64,000 bases of DNA from Pseudomonas sp. B21-048 (GCF_024748615.1 NZ_CP087168.1:3286001-3350000); one strand, 5' to 3'; positions 9,504 through 18,309 are shown, counted from the stretch's first letter. Notes: generated by a model from the letters alone, not told the origin. Numbers and translations are program-made.

Positions 9504-10919
9504 ATGAACACCACCGAAAGCCTCAAGGACTACCAGCGCGTTCGCACCCTGGCGATCCGTTCGCTGTTCGAAATCATCGAGCAATCGAGCGAAGGCACGG
9601 TGATCGTTGACCGCGATGCGAACATCGTCTGGATGAACGAGCGTTATGCCCGGCGTTTCGGTCTCGAATCGGCCGCAGGTGCGATCGGCAGGGCCTGCGA
9701 AAGCGTGATCCCCGGCAGCCTGTTGCGTGAGGTGGTGCGCACCGGACGACCCATCCTGCTGGACATGCAAGACACCCCCAAAGAACCGCTGGTGGTGATG
9801 CGTCTGCCGATTCACGGCGATGCCGGCGCGGTGATCGGCGCCATCGGTTTTGCCTTGTTCGATGAATTGCGCAGCCTGTCGCCGATGCTCAAGCGCTACT
9901 TGAGCATGCAGGAAGAACTGGCCTCGACCCGCTCGCTGCTGCGGGCGCGGCAGACCAAGTACAACTTCGCCCATTTCATCGGCACCAGCGCCGCCAGCCT
10001 GGAAGTCAAACGCCGCGCCCGGCGCAGCGCCAGTGCCGAGTCACCGGTGTTGTTGCTCGGCGAAACCGGTACCGGCAAAGAGCTGCTGGCCCAGGCGATC
10101 CACGGCGCCTCGCCTCGGGCGCACAAAGCCTTCGTCAGCATCAACAGCGCAGCGATTCCCGAGTCGCTGCTGGAAGCCGAGTTCTTCGGCACCGCGCCCG
10201 GCGCGTTCACCGGCGCCGATCGCAAGGGCCGCGCCGGCAAATTGCAAATCGCTCAGGGCGGCACGCTGTTTCTCGATGAAATCGGCGACATGCCGCTACC
10301 CCTGCAAAGCAAGTTGCTGCGAGTGTTGCAGGAAAAGGAATTCGAGCCGGTGGGCTCCAACGAAGTGATCCAGAGCGATGTGCGAGTGATCGCGGCCACC
10401 TCCACCGATCTGGAAGCAGCGATCAAACGCGGTGAGTTTCGTGCCGATTTGTATTACCGCCTCAACGTGCTGCCGATTCAGGTTCCGCCCCTGCGTGATC
10501 GCCTCGACGACCTGCCGGCCCTCAGCGAAGCGATCCTCGAGGAGCTGCGCAGTCAGCACGAACTGAACCCCGAAGCCCTGGAACTATTGGGTCAACACGC
10601 CTGGCCAGGGAACATCCGCGAACTGCGCAACGTCCTGGAGCGCGCCGCCTTGCTCAGTGATGATTTGATGCTGAATGCAGCGGATATCCGCGCGGCGATT
10701 GGCAGTTTTACGCCGGTGCAGCGTGTGGTGCCCTTGGCCATTGAGCCGGTTGCCCATGAAACCTTCAGTGAGGCTCGCGAACGGTTTGATCGGCAGTTGA
10801 TTGAGTCCGCCCTCGCGCAATGCGGCGGGAAGGTTATCGAAGCGGCGGCTCGGTTGGGGCTGGGGCGGTCGACGTTGTACAAGAAGATGGTGGCGTTGGG
10901 GATTGCGGAGTCTCCATAA
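9504..10919 (+). CDS. hbcR: Sigma-54-dependent activator of 3-hydroxybutyrate catabolism (HbcR type)
   Basis: This enhancer-binding protein of 471 residues has an N-terminal PAS domain (about residues 20-130), an AAA+ domain with Walker A GETGTGKE (about 186), the GAFTGA sigma-54 contact loop (about 233) and Walker B GGTLFLDEIGDM (about 252), and a C-terminal Fis-type helix-turn-helix (GKVIEAAARLGLGRSTLYKK). In P. aeruginosa the orthologous regulator next to the same permease and dehydrogenase genes controls (R)-3-hydroxybutyrate use with RpoN. Here a -24/-12 promoter lies just downstream, before the permease gene, which supports that role. The start is uncertain: an ATG at 9495 is also in frame. 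Confidence 0.88.
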   Translation: MNTTESLKDYQRVRTLAIRSLFEIIEQSSEGTVIVDRDANIVWMNERYARRFGLESAAGAIGRACESVIPGSLLREVVRTGRPILLDMQDTPKEPLVVMRLPIHGDAGAVIGAIGFALFDELRSLSPMLKRYLSMQEELASTRSLLRARQTKYNFAHFIGTSAASLEVKRRARRSASAESPVLLLGETGTGKELLAQAIHGASPRAHKAFVSINSAAIPESLLEAEFFGTAPGAFTGADRKGRAGKLQIAQGGTLFLDEIGDMPLPLQSKLLRVLQEKEFEPVGSNEVIQSDVRVIAATSTDLEAAIKRGEFRADLYYRLNVLPIQVPPLRDRLDDLPALSEAILEELRSQHELNPEALELLGQHAWPGNIRELRNVLERAALLSDDLMLNAADIRAAIGSFTPVQRVVPLAIEPVAHETFSEARERFDRQLIESALAQCGGKVIEAAARLGLGRSTLYKKMVALGIAESP

Positions 10920-10951
10920 GGAGACACGAATCTCTATTGGTAGATATGGCC

Positions 10952-11039
10952 TCTTCGCGGGCAAGCCTCGCTCCTACAGGTGGTGCATTGAAGCAAATAA
11001 CCCCATTCCCCGTAGGAGCGAGGCTTGCCCGCGAAAGCG
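10952..11039. repeat. Inverted REP pair
   Basis: Two near-perfect inverted copies of a common Pseudomonas REP (first arm 10952-10978, reading TCTTCGCGGGCAAGCCTCGC; second arm 11012-11039) are separated by about 33 bases. The pair lies between hbcR and the sigma-54 promoter, where it may act as a transcript-end structure for hbcR. Confidence 0.85.
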
Positions 11040-11040
11040 T

Positions 11041-11064
11041 CAGCCCCAGCCCCAGCCCCAGCCA
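11041..11064 (+). repeat. Hexanucleotide tandem repeat
   Basis: CAGCCC is repeated about four times, immediately after the REP pair and about 85 bases before the sigma-54 promoter. It is a simple repeat that could vary in copy number. Confidence 0.7.
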
Positions 11065-11147
11065 CCAAAAATCTCAATACAGAGACAGAAACCCGCACAA
11101 TCTTCTGACAAATAAATATTTTCTTTAAATTTTAACAACTTATCTTC

Positions 11148-11163
11148 TGGCACGAAACCCGCT
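11148..11163 (+). promoter_or_regulatory. Sigma-54 (-24/-12) promoter of the 3-hydroxybutyrate operon
   Basis: TGGCACGAAACCCGCT matches the RpoN consensus TGGCACG-N4-TTGCW, with the invariant GG at -24 and GC at -12 at correct spacing. It ends 55 bases before the permease ATG. The adjacent upstream gene encodes a sigma-54 activator. The AT-rich stretch 11108-11145 just upstream could hold the activator or an IHF site, but I cannot define one. Confidence 0.8.
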
Positions 11164-11218
11164 ATAGCCCTTCCCACAAAGCTTCACCTACAAAAATAAC
11201 AATCGAAGGAGACACACC

Positions 11219-12610
11219 ATGAGTGTGATCATTGCCTTGGCAGCCCTCACGCTGTTGATGGTGGCTGCTTACCGTGGCTATAGCGTTATCCTCTTTGCCC
11301 CGATCGCCGCCCTCGGCGCCGTCCTGCTCACTGACCCTTCCGCCGTTGCCCCCGTCTTCACCGGGGTGTTCATGGAAAAAATGGTCGGCTTCGTCAAACT
11401 GTATTTCCCGGTGTTCCTGCTCGGTGCCGTATTCGGCAAGCTGATCGAGTTGTCGGGCTTCTCCCGCTCCATCGTCGCCGCGGCCATTCGCTTGCTCGGC
11501 ACTCGCCAAGCGATGCTGGTGATCGTGTTGGTCTGCGCCCTGCTCACTTACGGCGGCGTGTCGCTGTTTGTGGTGGTGTTTGCGGTCTACCCGTTTGCAG
11601 CCGAGATGTTCCGCCAGAGCAATATCCCCAAGCGCCTGATCCCGGCGACCATCGCCCTCGGCGCATTCTCGTTCACCATGGACGCCCTGCCCGGCACGCC
11701 GCAGATCCAGAACATCATCCCCAGCACCTTCTTCAACACCACCGCCTGGGCGGCGCCGTGGCTGGGTGTGATCGGCACGATTTTCGTGTTCAGCGCCGGC
11801 ATGCTGTTCCTGCAGAGTCAGCGCAACAAGGCCCAGCGCAGCGGTGAGGGATATGGCTCAGCGTTGCGCAACGAGCCGGAAACCGCGCCGGACATCAAGT
11901 TGCCCAACCCATGGATCGCGCTGTCGCCGCTGTTGATGGTGGGCCTGATGAACCTGTTGTTCACTCGCTGGATTCCTGAGTGGTACGGCAAGACTCACAG
12001 CCTTTCGCTGCCGGGCATGGCAGCACCGGTGACCACCGACATCGCCAAACTGACGGCGATCTGGGCGGTCCAGGCAGCCTTGCTGGTGGGCATCGTCATG
12101 GTGCTGGTGTTCGCCTTTCAGACGATTCGCGGCAAGTTGGCCGAAGGCAGTAAAAGCTCGGTCAGCGGCGCGCTGCTGGCAGCGATGAACACGGCGTCGG
12201 AATACGGTTTCGGTGCAGTGATCGCCTCGTTGCCGGGTTTTCTGGTGCTGTCCGGCTGGCTCAAAAGCATTCCCAACCCGCTGGCCAACGAAGCGATTAC
12301 CGTGACTCTGCTGGCCGGCATCACCGGTTCGGCATCGGGCGGCATGAGCATTGCCCTGGCGGCGATGTCCGAGACGTTCATCAGCGCCGCCCACGCCGCC
12401 AATATTCCGCTGGAAGTGCTGCACCGGGTCGCCGCGATGGCCAGTGGCGGCATGGATACCCTGCCGCACAACGGCGCGGTGATTACTTTGCTGGCGGTCA
12501 CCGGTTTGACCCACCGCGAGGCCTACAAAGACATTTTCTGTATTACGCTGATCAAGACACTCGCTGTTTTTGTGGTGATCGGTACTTTCTACGCCACTGG
12601 CATTGTGTGA
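11219..12610 (+). CDS. GntP-family permease, probable 3-hydroxybutyrate importer
   Basis: This 463-residue integral membrane protein of the gluconate:H+ symporter family has about 12 hydrophobic segments. Family blocks include LYFPVFLLGAVFGKLIE, FSFTMDALPGTPQIQN and the C-terminal GGMDTLPHNGAVITLL. GAAGGAGA lies just before the ATG. It is first in an operon with 3-hydroxybutyrate dehydrogenase and acetoacetyl-CoA synthetase, downstream of a sigma-54 promoter. Import of 3-hydroxybutyrate is therefore a context-based inference supported by the P. aeruginosa counterpart. Confidence 0.9.
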   Translation: MSVIIALAALTLLMVAAYRGYSVILFAPIAALGAVLLTDPSAVAPVFTGVFMEKMVGFVKLYFPVFLLGAVFGKLIELSGFSRSIVAAAIRLLGTRQAMLVIVLVCALLTYGGVSLFVVVFAVYPFAAEMFRQSNIPKRLIPATIALGAFSFTMDALPGTPQIQNIIPSTFFNTTAWAAPWLGVIGTIFVFSAGMLFLQSQRNKAQRSGEGYGSALRNEPETAPDIKLPNPWIALSPLLMVGLMNLLFTRWIPEWYGKTHSLSLPGMAAPVTTDIAKLTAIWAVQAALLVGIVMVLVFAFQTIRGKLAEGSKSSVSGALLAAMNTASEYGFGAVIASLPGFLVLSGWLKSIPNPLANEAITVTLLAGITGSASGGMSIALAAMSETFISAAHAANIPLEVLHRVAAMASGGMDTLPHNGAVITLLAVTGLTHREAYKDIFCITLIKTLAVFVVIGTFYATGIV

Positions 12611-12617
12611 GGTATTC

Positions 12618-13391
12618 ATGACGACTCTTTCGGGCAAGACCGCACTGGTCACCGGTTCCACCAGCGGCATCGGTCTGGGAATCGCCTTGAGCCTGGCCAA
12701 GGCTGGCGCCAACCTGATCCTCAACGGTTTCGGCGATGCCTCCAGGGTGATTGCTGAAGTGGAACAATTCGGCGGCAAGGTCGGCCATCACCCGGCCGAC
12801 GTCAGCGACGCGACGCAGATCGCCGACATGATCGAGTACGCCGAGCGTGAGTTCGGCGGCGTGGATATCCTGGTCAACAACGCGGGCATCCAGCACGTGG
12901 CGTCGGTGGAAGATTTTCCGGTGGAGCGCTGGGACTCGATCATTGCGATCAACCTGTCGTCGGTGTTTCACAGCACCCGTTTGAGCTTGCCGGGGATGCG
13001 CACCAAGGGCTGGGGACGGATCATCAACATCGCGTCGGTGCATGGCCAGGTCGGTTCGGTGGGCAAGGCGGCGTACGTTGCGGCCAAGCATGGCGTGATC
13101 GGTTTGACCAAAGTGGTCGGCCTGGAAACCGCTACGACAAACGTCACTTGCAATGCCCTTTGTCCGGGTTGGGTGCTGACGCCGCTGGTGCAGAAGCAGA
13201 TCGATGATCGCGCCGCGACCGGGATCGACCCGCAGCAGGCGCAACACGACTTGCTGGCCGAGAAGCAGCCGTCCCTGGAATTCGTGACGCCGCCGCAGCT
13301 GGGTGAGTTGGTGCTGTTTTTATGCAGCGAAGCCGGTAGCCAGGTGCGTGGCGCGGCGTGGAATATTGATGGTGGGTGGTTGGCGCAGTAA
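12618..13391 (+). CDS. bdhA: D-3-hydroxybutyrate dehydrogenase
   Basis: This 257-residue short-chain dehydrogenase oxidises (R)-3-hydroxybutyrate to acetoacetate with NAD+. It has the nucleotide motif TGSTSGIGLG near the N-terminus, NNAGIQH, and the catalytic Ser140, Tyr153 and Lys157 (YVAAK). The blocks CNALCPGWVLTPLV and QKQIDDRA and the C-terminal NIDGGW are typical of BdhA. The ATG at 12618 is five bases after AGG and seven bases after the permease stop, so the two are co-transcribed. Confidence 0.95.
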   Translation: MTTLSGKTALVTGSTSGIGLGIALSLAKAGANLILNGFGDASRVIAEVEQFGGKVGHHPADVSDATQIADMIEYAEREFGGVDILVNNAGIQHVASVEDFPVERWDSIIAINLSSVFHSTRLSLPGMRTKGWGRIINIASVHGQVGSVGKAAYVAAKHGVIGLTKVVGLETATTNVTCNALCPGWVLTPLVQKQIDDRAATGIDPQQAQHDLLAEKQPSLEFVTPPQLGELVLFLCSEAGSQVRGAAWNIDGGWLAQ

Positions 13392-13414
13392 CCCGCCGCT
13401 AGCCCCCTGACACT

Positions 13415-13520
13415 GATCGTTCCCACGCTCTGCGTGGGAATGCAGCCCGGGACGCTCCGCGTCCCAAAGCGGACGCGGAGCGTCCATTGAGGCATTCCCA
13501 CGCAGAGCGTGGGAACGAGA
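13415..13520. repeat. Nested palindromic REP element (CGTTCCCACGC family)
   Basis: Outer arms CGTTCCCACGC / GCGTGGGAACG and inner arms GGACGCTCCGCG / CGCGGAGCGTCC form a long double hairpin between bdhA and the acetoacetyl-CoA synthetase gene. A similar element recurs at 25498-25608, and a minimal version at 33392-33422. Confidence 0.85.
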
Positions 13521-13531
13521 GAGGCCAAGCC

Positions 13532-15487
13532 ATGTCCGACATCCTCTGGCAACCCGGCACCGAGCGCATCGGCAAGACCCGCATGGAGGGCTTCCGGCGC
13601 TTCGTCAATCAGCGACATGCCCTTGAGATCGCCGACTACCCTGACCTGCACCAATGGAGCATCGATCAGCGGGAAGCTTTCTGGCAGGCCATCGTCGATT
13701 TCTTCGACATCCGTTTTCACGACCAGCCAGACGCGGTGCTGATAGAGGGCACGCAAATGCCCAGCGCCCAGTGGTTCCCCGGCGCCACGCTGAACTTCGC
13801 CGAGCACCTGCTGCGCCGTCGCGACGATGCCGTGGCGGTAGTGGCCATCGGTGAAAACGGCCAACGGGAACAACTGACCTGGGCCGAACTGGCGAGCCAT
13901 GTCGCCGGTTTTCAAAACGGCCTGAAAGCTGCCGGTGTCGGCCTCGGCGACCGCGTGGCCGCGTGCATGCCGAACACCTGGCAAACCCTTGTGGCCATGC
14001 TCGCGACAACCAGCCTGGGCGCGATCTGGTCCTGTTCTTCACCCGACTTCGGCACCCATGGGGTGATCGACCGCTTCGGCCAGATCGAGCCGAAAGTGCT
14101 GATCACCTGCGCCGGTTACCGCTACGCTGGCAAGGACATCGACCAGACCACCAAGGTCAACGAAATCCTCGGGCAACTGCCGTCCTTGCAGCAGTTGATC
14201 GTTGTGCCTTACGCACGACCCCAGGCGCGCATCGAAGACTTCCGCAGCCGGGCCAACGTGACGCTCTGGGACGACTTCTACGACCCGGGCGGCGAGCCGC
14301 AATTCGTTCCCGTGCCCTTCGCTCATCCGCTGTACATCCTCTATTCCAGCGGCACCACTGGCGTGCCGAAATGCATTGTTCACAGCACCGGCGGCGTGCT
14401 GCTGCAACACGTCAAGGAACATGGCCTGCACACTGACCTCGGCCCCGGCGACCGTTTGTTCTACTACACCACGTGCGGCTGGATGATGTGGAACTGGCTG
14501 GTCTCGGCCCTGGCCGTCGACAGCGCCGTGGTGTTGTATGACGGCTCGCCATTTCATCCAGGTCCGGAACGCTTGATTGACCTGATCGACGACGAACGCA
14601 TCAACGTCTTCGGCACCAGTCCCAAGTTTCTCACCGCGCTGGAAAGCAATGGCATGAAGCCGTGCGAAAGTCATGACCTGAGCAGCCTCAAAACCGTGCT
14701 GTCCACCGGTTCCGCGCTGTCGCCGCAAAGCTTTGATTACGTCTATCGCGTGTTTAAGTCCGACCTGTGCCTGTCCTCGATGTCCGGCGGTACCGACATC
14801 GTGTCGTGTTTTGTGATCGGCAACCCCGTCCTGCCGGTGCGCCGTGGCGAAATGCAATGCAAGGGCCTGGGCATGGCGGTTGAAGTCTGGAACGACGCCG
14901 GTACGCCTGTGATCGGTGAAAAAGGCGAGCTGGTGTGTACCCGACATTTTCCGGCCATGCCCATCGGTCTGTGGAACGACCCTGACGGGGAGAAGCTGCG
15001 AAAGTCCTATTTCAGCCTGTTCCCCGGCATCTGGGCCCAAGGCGATTACGCCGAGCAACTGCCCCATGGCGGCATGCTGATCCATGGGCGTTCCGATGCG
15101 GTACTCAACCCCGGCGGTGTACGCATCGGCACAGCGGAAATCTATCGTCAGGTGGAGAAAGTCCCGCAGGTGCTGGACAGCGTGGCCATCGGTCAGCAAT
15201 GGCAGGATGACGTGCGGGTGGTACTGTTCGTGAAGTTGCGCGACGGTGTCGAGCTGGACGAAGCGCTGCAACAACAGATTCGCCAGGTCATCCGCGCCAA
15301 CACCACGCCACGGCATGTGCCGGCGAAGATAGTCGCGGTGACGGACATTCCACGGACCATCAGCGGCAAGGTGGTCGAGCTGGCAGTGAGGAATGTGGTA
15401 CATGGCCAGAAGGTGAAGAACACCGATGCCTTAGCCAATCCCGAGGCCCTGGAGCAGTTTCGCGACCGCCCCGAACTGAACGACTGA
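13532..15487 (+). CDS. Acetoacetyl-CoA synthetase (acetoacetate--CoA ligase)
   Basis: This 651-residue ANL-superfamily enzyme activates acetoacetate to acetoacetyl-CoA with ATP. It has the AMP-binding loop YSSGTTGVPK (about residue 270), YTTCGWMMWNWLVS, MSGGTDIVSCF, GRSDAVLNPGGVRIGTAEIY and the C-terminal catalytic Lys motif RTISGKVVEL (about 607). The N-terminal signature WQPGTERIGKTRMEGF and the length fit the acetoacetate rather than the acetate ligases. It completes the route 3-hydroxybutyrate, acetoacetate, acetoacetyl-CoA with the two genes before it, although a REP separates it from bdhA. GAGAGGCCAAGCC precedes the ATG. Confidence 0.93.
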   Translation: MSDILWQPGTERIGKTRMEGFRRFVNQRHALEIADYPDLHQWSIDQREAFWQAIVDFFDIRFHDQPDAVLIEGTQMPSAQWFPGATLNFAEHLLRRRDDAVAVVAIGENGQREQLTWAELASHVAGFQNGLKAAGVGLGDRVAACMPNTWQTLVAMLATTSLGAIWSCSSPDFGTHGVIDRFGQIEPKVLITCAGYRYAGKDIDQTTKVNEILGQLPSLQQLIVVPYARPQARIEDFRSRANVTLWDDFYDPGGEPQFVPVPFAHPLYILYSSGTTGVPKCIVHSTGGVLLQHVKEHGLHTDLGPGDRLFYYTTCGWMMWNWLVSALAVDSAVVLYDGSPFHPGPERLIDLIDDERINVFGTSPKFLTALESNGMKPCESHDLSSLKTVLSTGSALSPQSFDYVYRVFKSDLCLSSMSGGTDIVSCFVIGNPVLPVRRGEMQCKGLGMAVEVWNDAGTPVIGEKGELVCTRHFPAMPIGLWNDPDGEKLRKSYFSLFPGIWAQGDYAEQLPHGGMLIHGRSDAVLNPGGVRIGTAEIYRQVEKVPQVLDSVAIGQQWQDDVRVVLFVKLRDGVELDEALQQQIRQVIRANTTPRHVPAKIVAVTDIPRTISGKVVELAVRNVVHGQKVKNTDALANPEALEQFRDRPELND

Positions 15488-15553
15488 AATGCGACCCCTG
15501 GAGCTGCCGAAGCAGACTGTGTGAAAACCTAGCCATTTGCGCAGCGATTCAAG

Positions 15554-15589
15554 AAAATGCCCCATCATTGAAAGATACGGGGCATTTTT
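15554..15589 (+). terminator. Hairpin terminator inside the IS, upstream of the transposase
   Basis: The stem AAAATGCCCC / GGGGCATTTTT has A and T runs on either side and sits four bases before the transposase start. Such a structure would stop impinging transcription from the host operon and limit transposase expression. Confidence 0.7.
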
Positions 15590-15592
15590 GCT

Positions 15593-17014
15593 GTGGCGTA
15601 TATCCAAGGTGAACCACGAAACCAGACCAGTCTATTCCCGGTTTCTCTGGAAGATTTAATACCTGAAGATCATCTCGTTCGCGTGATTGACGCCTATGTC
15701 GCAGGACTGGATCTTGTTCAATTGGGCTTCGGCAGGGCAACTCCCAAAGGCACAGGACGTCCCTCTTACGATCCTGCCGACCAGCTCAAACTGTATCTCT
15801 ACGGCTATTTCCAGCGGATTCGCTCCTCGCGCCGACTTGAAGCCGAGTGCCAACGCAACGTCGAAGTCATGTGGCTGATCAATCGACTCAAGCCCGACTT
15901 TAAAACCATTGCCGACTTTCGTCGGGACAACAAAACCGCGTTCATTGCCACGTGCCGGGCCTTTGTCCAATTCTGCCGCGCGGTCGGTTTGATTGCGGGC
16001 GACCTGGTTGCCATCGATGGCAGTAAATTTCGGACGGTGGCGTCTGCACGACGGCATCTGAATCTCAAACAGCTCAAGCTCCAGGAGGAAAAGCTGGACA
16101 AGCGCATTGCCCAGTATCTGGTGCAGCTGGATGAGGCCGACAAGGACGAGGCGGGTGAAACGGTTGATCGCAGCGCGATCAAAACCGCGCTGGCGCGACT
16201 TGAAGACAAGCAGTCGAATAACCGGACTTGCCAGGCTTTGATGAAGTCTATGGATCTGGAGCAGTTCAACGCTCACGAAAGCGATGCTCGAATGATGCGC
16301 ACCGCCAAAGGTCCGCGAGTTGCTTACAACGTGCAAACGGCGGTGGACGCTGAACACTGCCTGATCCTGCACCATGCAGTGACTCAGGATGGCGACGATC
16401 GGCGTCAGTTGGAGCCGATGGCCAAGGAGGCCAAAGAACAGTTGCAGCAGCCAGAGCTGACCGTGACGGCTGACGCCGGCTACTCCAATGGCCAGCAATT
16501 CCAGGCATGTGAAGACGCCAACATCACGGCTTATGTGCCGCCCAGCCGATCAAAGAACTCCAGCCGCAAAGGTAAGGATTTTTTCGACCGAAAAGACTTT
16601 GTTTACGACGTAGAGCACGACCATTACCAATGCCCTGCCGGCCAATTACTGACACTCAAGCAATTGCACAACGGCAATCGTGAGTACCAGGCCATCAAGG
16701 ATTGCACCTCCTGTGCATTAAAAGCACAGTGCACCGATGCGCCTCGTCGGTATGTCTCGCGGCATGCAAACGAAGATGCCTTTGAGCGCATGGGGCAACG
16801 GATGCGGGCACATCCAGAGATGATGGTCAGCCGAAGATCCATCGTTGAACACCCTTTCGGCAACCTCAAACAATGGCTGTTCGGCAACGGCCGCTTCCTG
16901 CTGCGTCAATTGGAAGGCGCGAGAGCGGAAATGGCGCTGGCGATAAACGCCTACAACCTCAAAAGAGTGATTAATGTGCTGGGAGCACGTCAACTGATGG
17001 CGTTAATGGGCTGA
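15593..17014 (+). CDS. IS1182-family transposase
   Basis: This 473-residue DDE transposase starts at a GTG (AYIQGEPRNQTSLFP follows) within the IS. The N-terminal half is the DUF772 domain found in this family (DHLVRVIDAYV, YSYGDPADQLKLYLYGY-like block). Catalytic blocks are GDLVAIDGSKFRT (Asp near residue 142), TVTADAGYSNG and a C-terminal HPFGNLKQWL region. A Cys-rich patch (DCTSCALKAQC, about residue 370) matches the family's zinc-ribbon-like segment. No frameshift or early stop is present. The GTG start directly after the terminator-like hairpin suggests low expression. Confidence 0.92.
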   Translation: MAYIQGEPRNQTSLFPVSLEDLIPEDHLVRVIDAYVAGLDLVQLGFGRATPKGTGRPSYDPADQLKLYLYGYFQRIRSSRRLEAECQRNVEVMWLINRLKPDFKTIADFRRDNKTAFIATCRAFVQFCRAVGLIAGDLVAIDGSKFRTVASARRHLNLKQLKLQEEKLDKRIAQYLVQLDEADKDEAGETVDRSAIKTALARLEDKQSNNRTCQALMKSMDLEQFNAHESDARMMRTAKGPRVAYNVQTAVDAEHCLILHHAVTQDGDDRRQLEPMAKEAKEQLQQPELTVTADAGYSNGQQFQACEDANITAYVPPSRSKNSSRKGKDFFDRKDFVYDVEHDHYQCPAGQLLTLKQLHNGNREYQAIKDCTSCALKAQCTDAPRRYVSRHANEDAFERMGQRMRAHPEMMVSRRSIVEHPFGNLKQWLFGNGRFLLRQLEGARAEMALAINAYNLKRVINVLGARQLMALMG

Positions 17015-17044
17015 ATAGCCTTTTTTCGTCTGCTTCCCGCAAAG

Positions 17045-17077
17045 AGCAAACGCCCCGAACAAGCCGTGGCGTTTGCT
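17045..17077. terminator. Hairpin near the right end of the IS
   Basis: A 10-bp stem (AGCAAACGCC with GGCGTTTGCT) lies 31 bases after the transposase stop. It lacks a strong T tract but may mark the transposase transcript end or block antisense entry. Confidence 0.5.
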
Positions 17078-17199
17078 TGGGCCGCGATTACTGCGTTTTC
17101 ACACAGTCTGGAAGGCTGCGATCTTTTGATTTTTGGCGTCAGATGAATCGCTAAAGATCAAAAGATCGCAGCCTTCGGCAGCTCCTGCGGGGGTAGACG

Positions 17200-18309
17200 T
17201 CAGTCCATCAGACCCCATTCACCCGGCGGGGTATGGGGCCCGGGCGTAGCCTCGGCGTGCATTTTCAGGCGCAGGCGCAAGTTGTTCACCGAATCCGCAT
17301 GTTTCAGCGCCTCTGCCTCATCAATCGCGCCCTCGGCAAATAGCTCGAACAGCGCCCCATCAAACGTCTGCATCCCCGCTTCTGACGACTTCTCCATAAT
17401 CCCCTTGAGCTCGGAAAACTCATTGCGCCGGATCAGGTCGCCGATGGTCGGCGTTCCCAGCATAATCTCCACCGCCGCCCGGCGTTGCCCATCGCGGGTA
17501 CGCACCAACCGCTGGGAAACAAAGGCCTTGAGGTTGTTGCCCAGGTCATGGAGCAGTTGCGTCCGGCGTTCTTCGGGAAAGAAGTTGATCACGCGGTCCA
17601 GCGCCTGATTGGCGTTGTGCGCATGCAAAGTGGAAATGACCAGATGACCGGTATCGGCAAACGCCAGCGCATGTTCCATAGTCTCGCGGTCACGAATTTC
17701 GCCGATCAGCACCACGTCCGGCGACTGGCGCAGGGTGTTTTTCAACGCCGCATGAAAACTGCGGGTATCAACGCCGACCTCACGTTGATTGATGATCGAT
17801 TTCTTGTGCCGATGGATAAACTCGACGGGGTCTTCGATGGTGATGATATGCCCGCTGCTGTGGCGGTTGCGGTAATCGATCAGTGCCGCCAGCGAGGTCG
17901 ACTTGCCTGAGCCGGTCGAACCGACGAACAGTATCAGCCCCTGTTTGAGCATGATGGTTTCAAGCAGCCCAGGTGGCAGTTTGAGGTCTTCGAAGCGTGG
18001 AATGTCGAGTTTGATGTTGCGCGCCACGATGGACACATCGTTGCGCTGCTTGAAGATATTGAGCCGAAAGCGCCCGACACCAGCCAGAGAAAGCGCCAGG
18101 TTCATTTCCAGTTCGCGATCGAACTCCAGGCGTTGTTCGGCGTCCATGATGGACGCGGCAATGGCCGCCACCTCTCCCGGTTTGAACGGTTGATCGGCCA
18201 AGGGTTTGAGCACACCGTCGAATCGCGCGCTGGGTGGCGCTCCCGTGGACAGGTAAAGATCGGAGCCATTGCGGCTGGACAGAATCTGCAACAGTGCATC
18301 GATTTCCAT
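17200..18309 (-). CDS. Orphan PilT/PilU-like type IV pilus retraction ATPase
   Basis: This 369-residue secretion-type ATPase of the PilT/PilU subfamily begins MEIDALLQILSSRNGSDLYL. It has Walker A GSTGSGKST (about residue 130), the Asp-box region (TIEDPVEFIH), Walker B DVVLIGEIRDRETM and the His box ISTLHAHNANQALDRVINFFP. PilT-type motors depolymerise pilin. It stands alone, without other pil genes, and is divergent from a hybrid histidine kinase. It is closer to PilU than PilT by eye but is likely a third paralogue. The in-frame region upstream of 18309 is arginine-rich non-coding sequence and was excluded. Confidence 0.88.
   Translation of the reverse strand: MEIDALLQILSSRNGSDLYLSTGAPPSARFDGVLKPLADQPFKPGEVAAIAASIMDAEQRLEFDRELEMNLALSLAGVGRFRLNIFKQRNDVSIVARNIKLDIPRFEDLKLPPGLLETIMLKQGLILFVGSTGSGKSTSLAALIDYRNRHSSGHIITIEDPVEFIHRHKKSIINQREVGVDTRSFHAALKNTLRQSPDVVLIGEIRDRETMEHALAFADTGHLVISTLHAHNANQALDRVINFFPEERRTQLLHDLGNNLKAFVSQRLVRTRDGQRRAAVEIMLGTPTIGDLIRRNEFSELKGIMEKSSEAGMQTFDGALFELFAEGAIDEAEALKHADSVNNLRLRLKMHAEATPGPHTPPGEWGLMD

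Larger units (their letters stand above)
15513..17110 (+). mobile_element. IS1182-family insertion sequence, apparently intact
   Basis: The 1598-bp element is bounded by perfect 16-bp terminal inverted repeats, CAGACTGTGTGAAAAC at 15513-15528 and its complement at 17095-17110. It is flanked by a 4-bp direct repeat, GAAG at 15509-15512 and 17111-17114. It carries one full-length transposase ORF. Hairpins near each end (15554-15589 and 17045-17077) look like read-through barriers. The exact target duplication and undamaged ORF suggest a recent, possibly active insertion. Confidence 0.92.
15496..17196. repeat. REP palindrome pair interrupted by an insertion sequence
   Basis: The left part (15496-15512, ending GGAGCTGCCGAAG) and the part after the IS (from 17111, GAAGGCTGCGATCTTTTGAT) rejoin into one REP once the duplicated GAAG is removed. 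An intact inverted copy of the same REP follows at about 17155-17186. The original structure was an inverted REP pair between the acetoacetyl-CoA synthetase gene and the convergent PilT-like gene. Confidence 0.85.
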
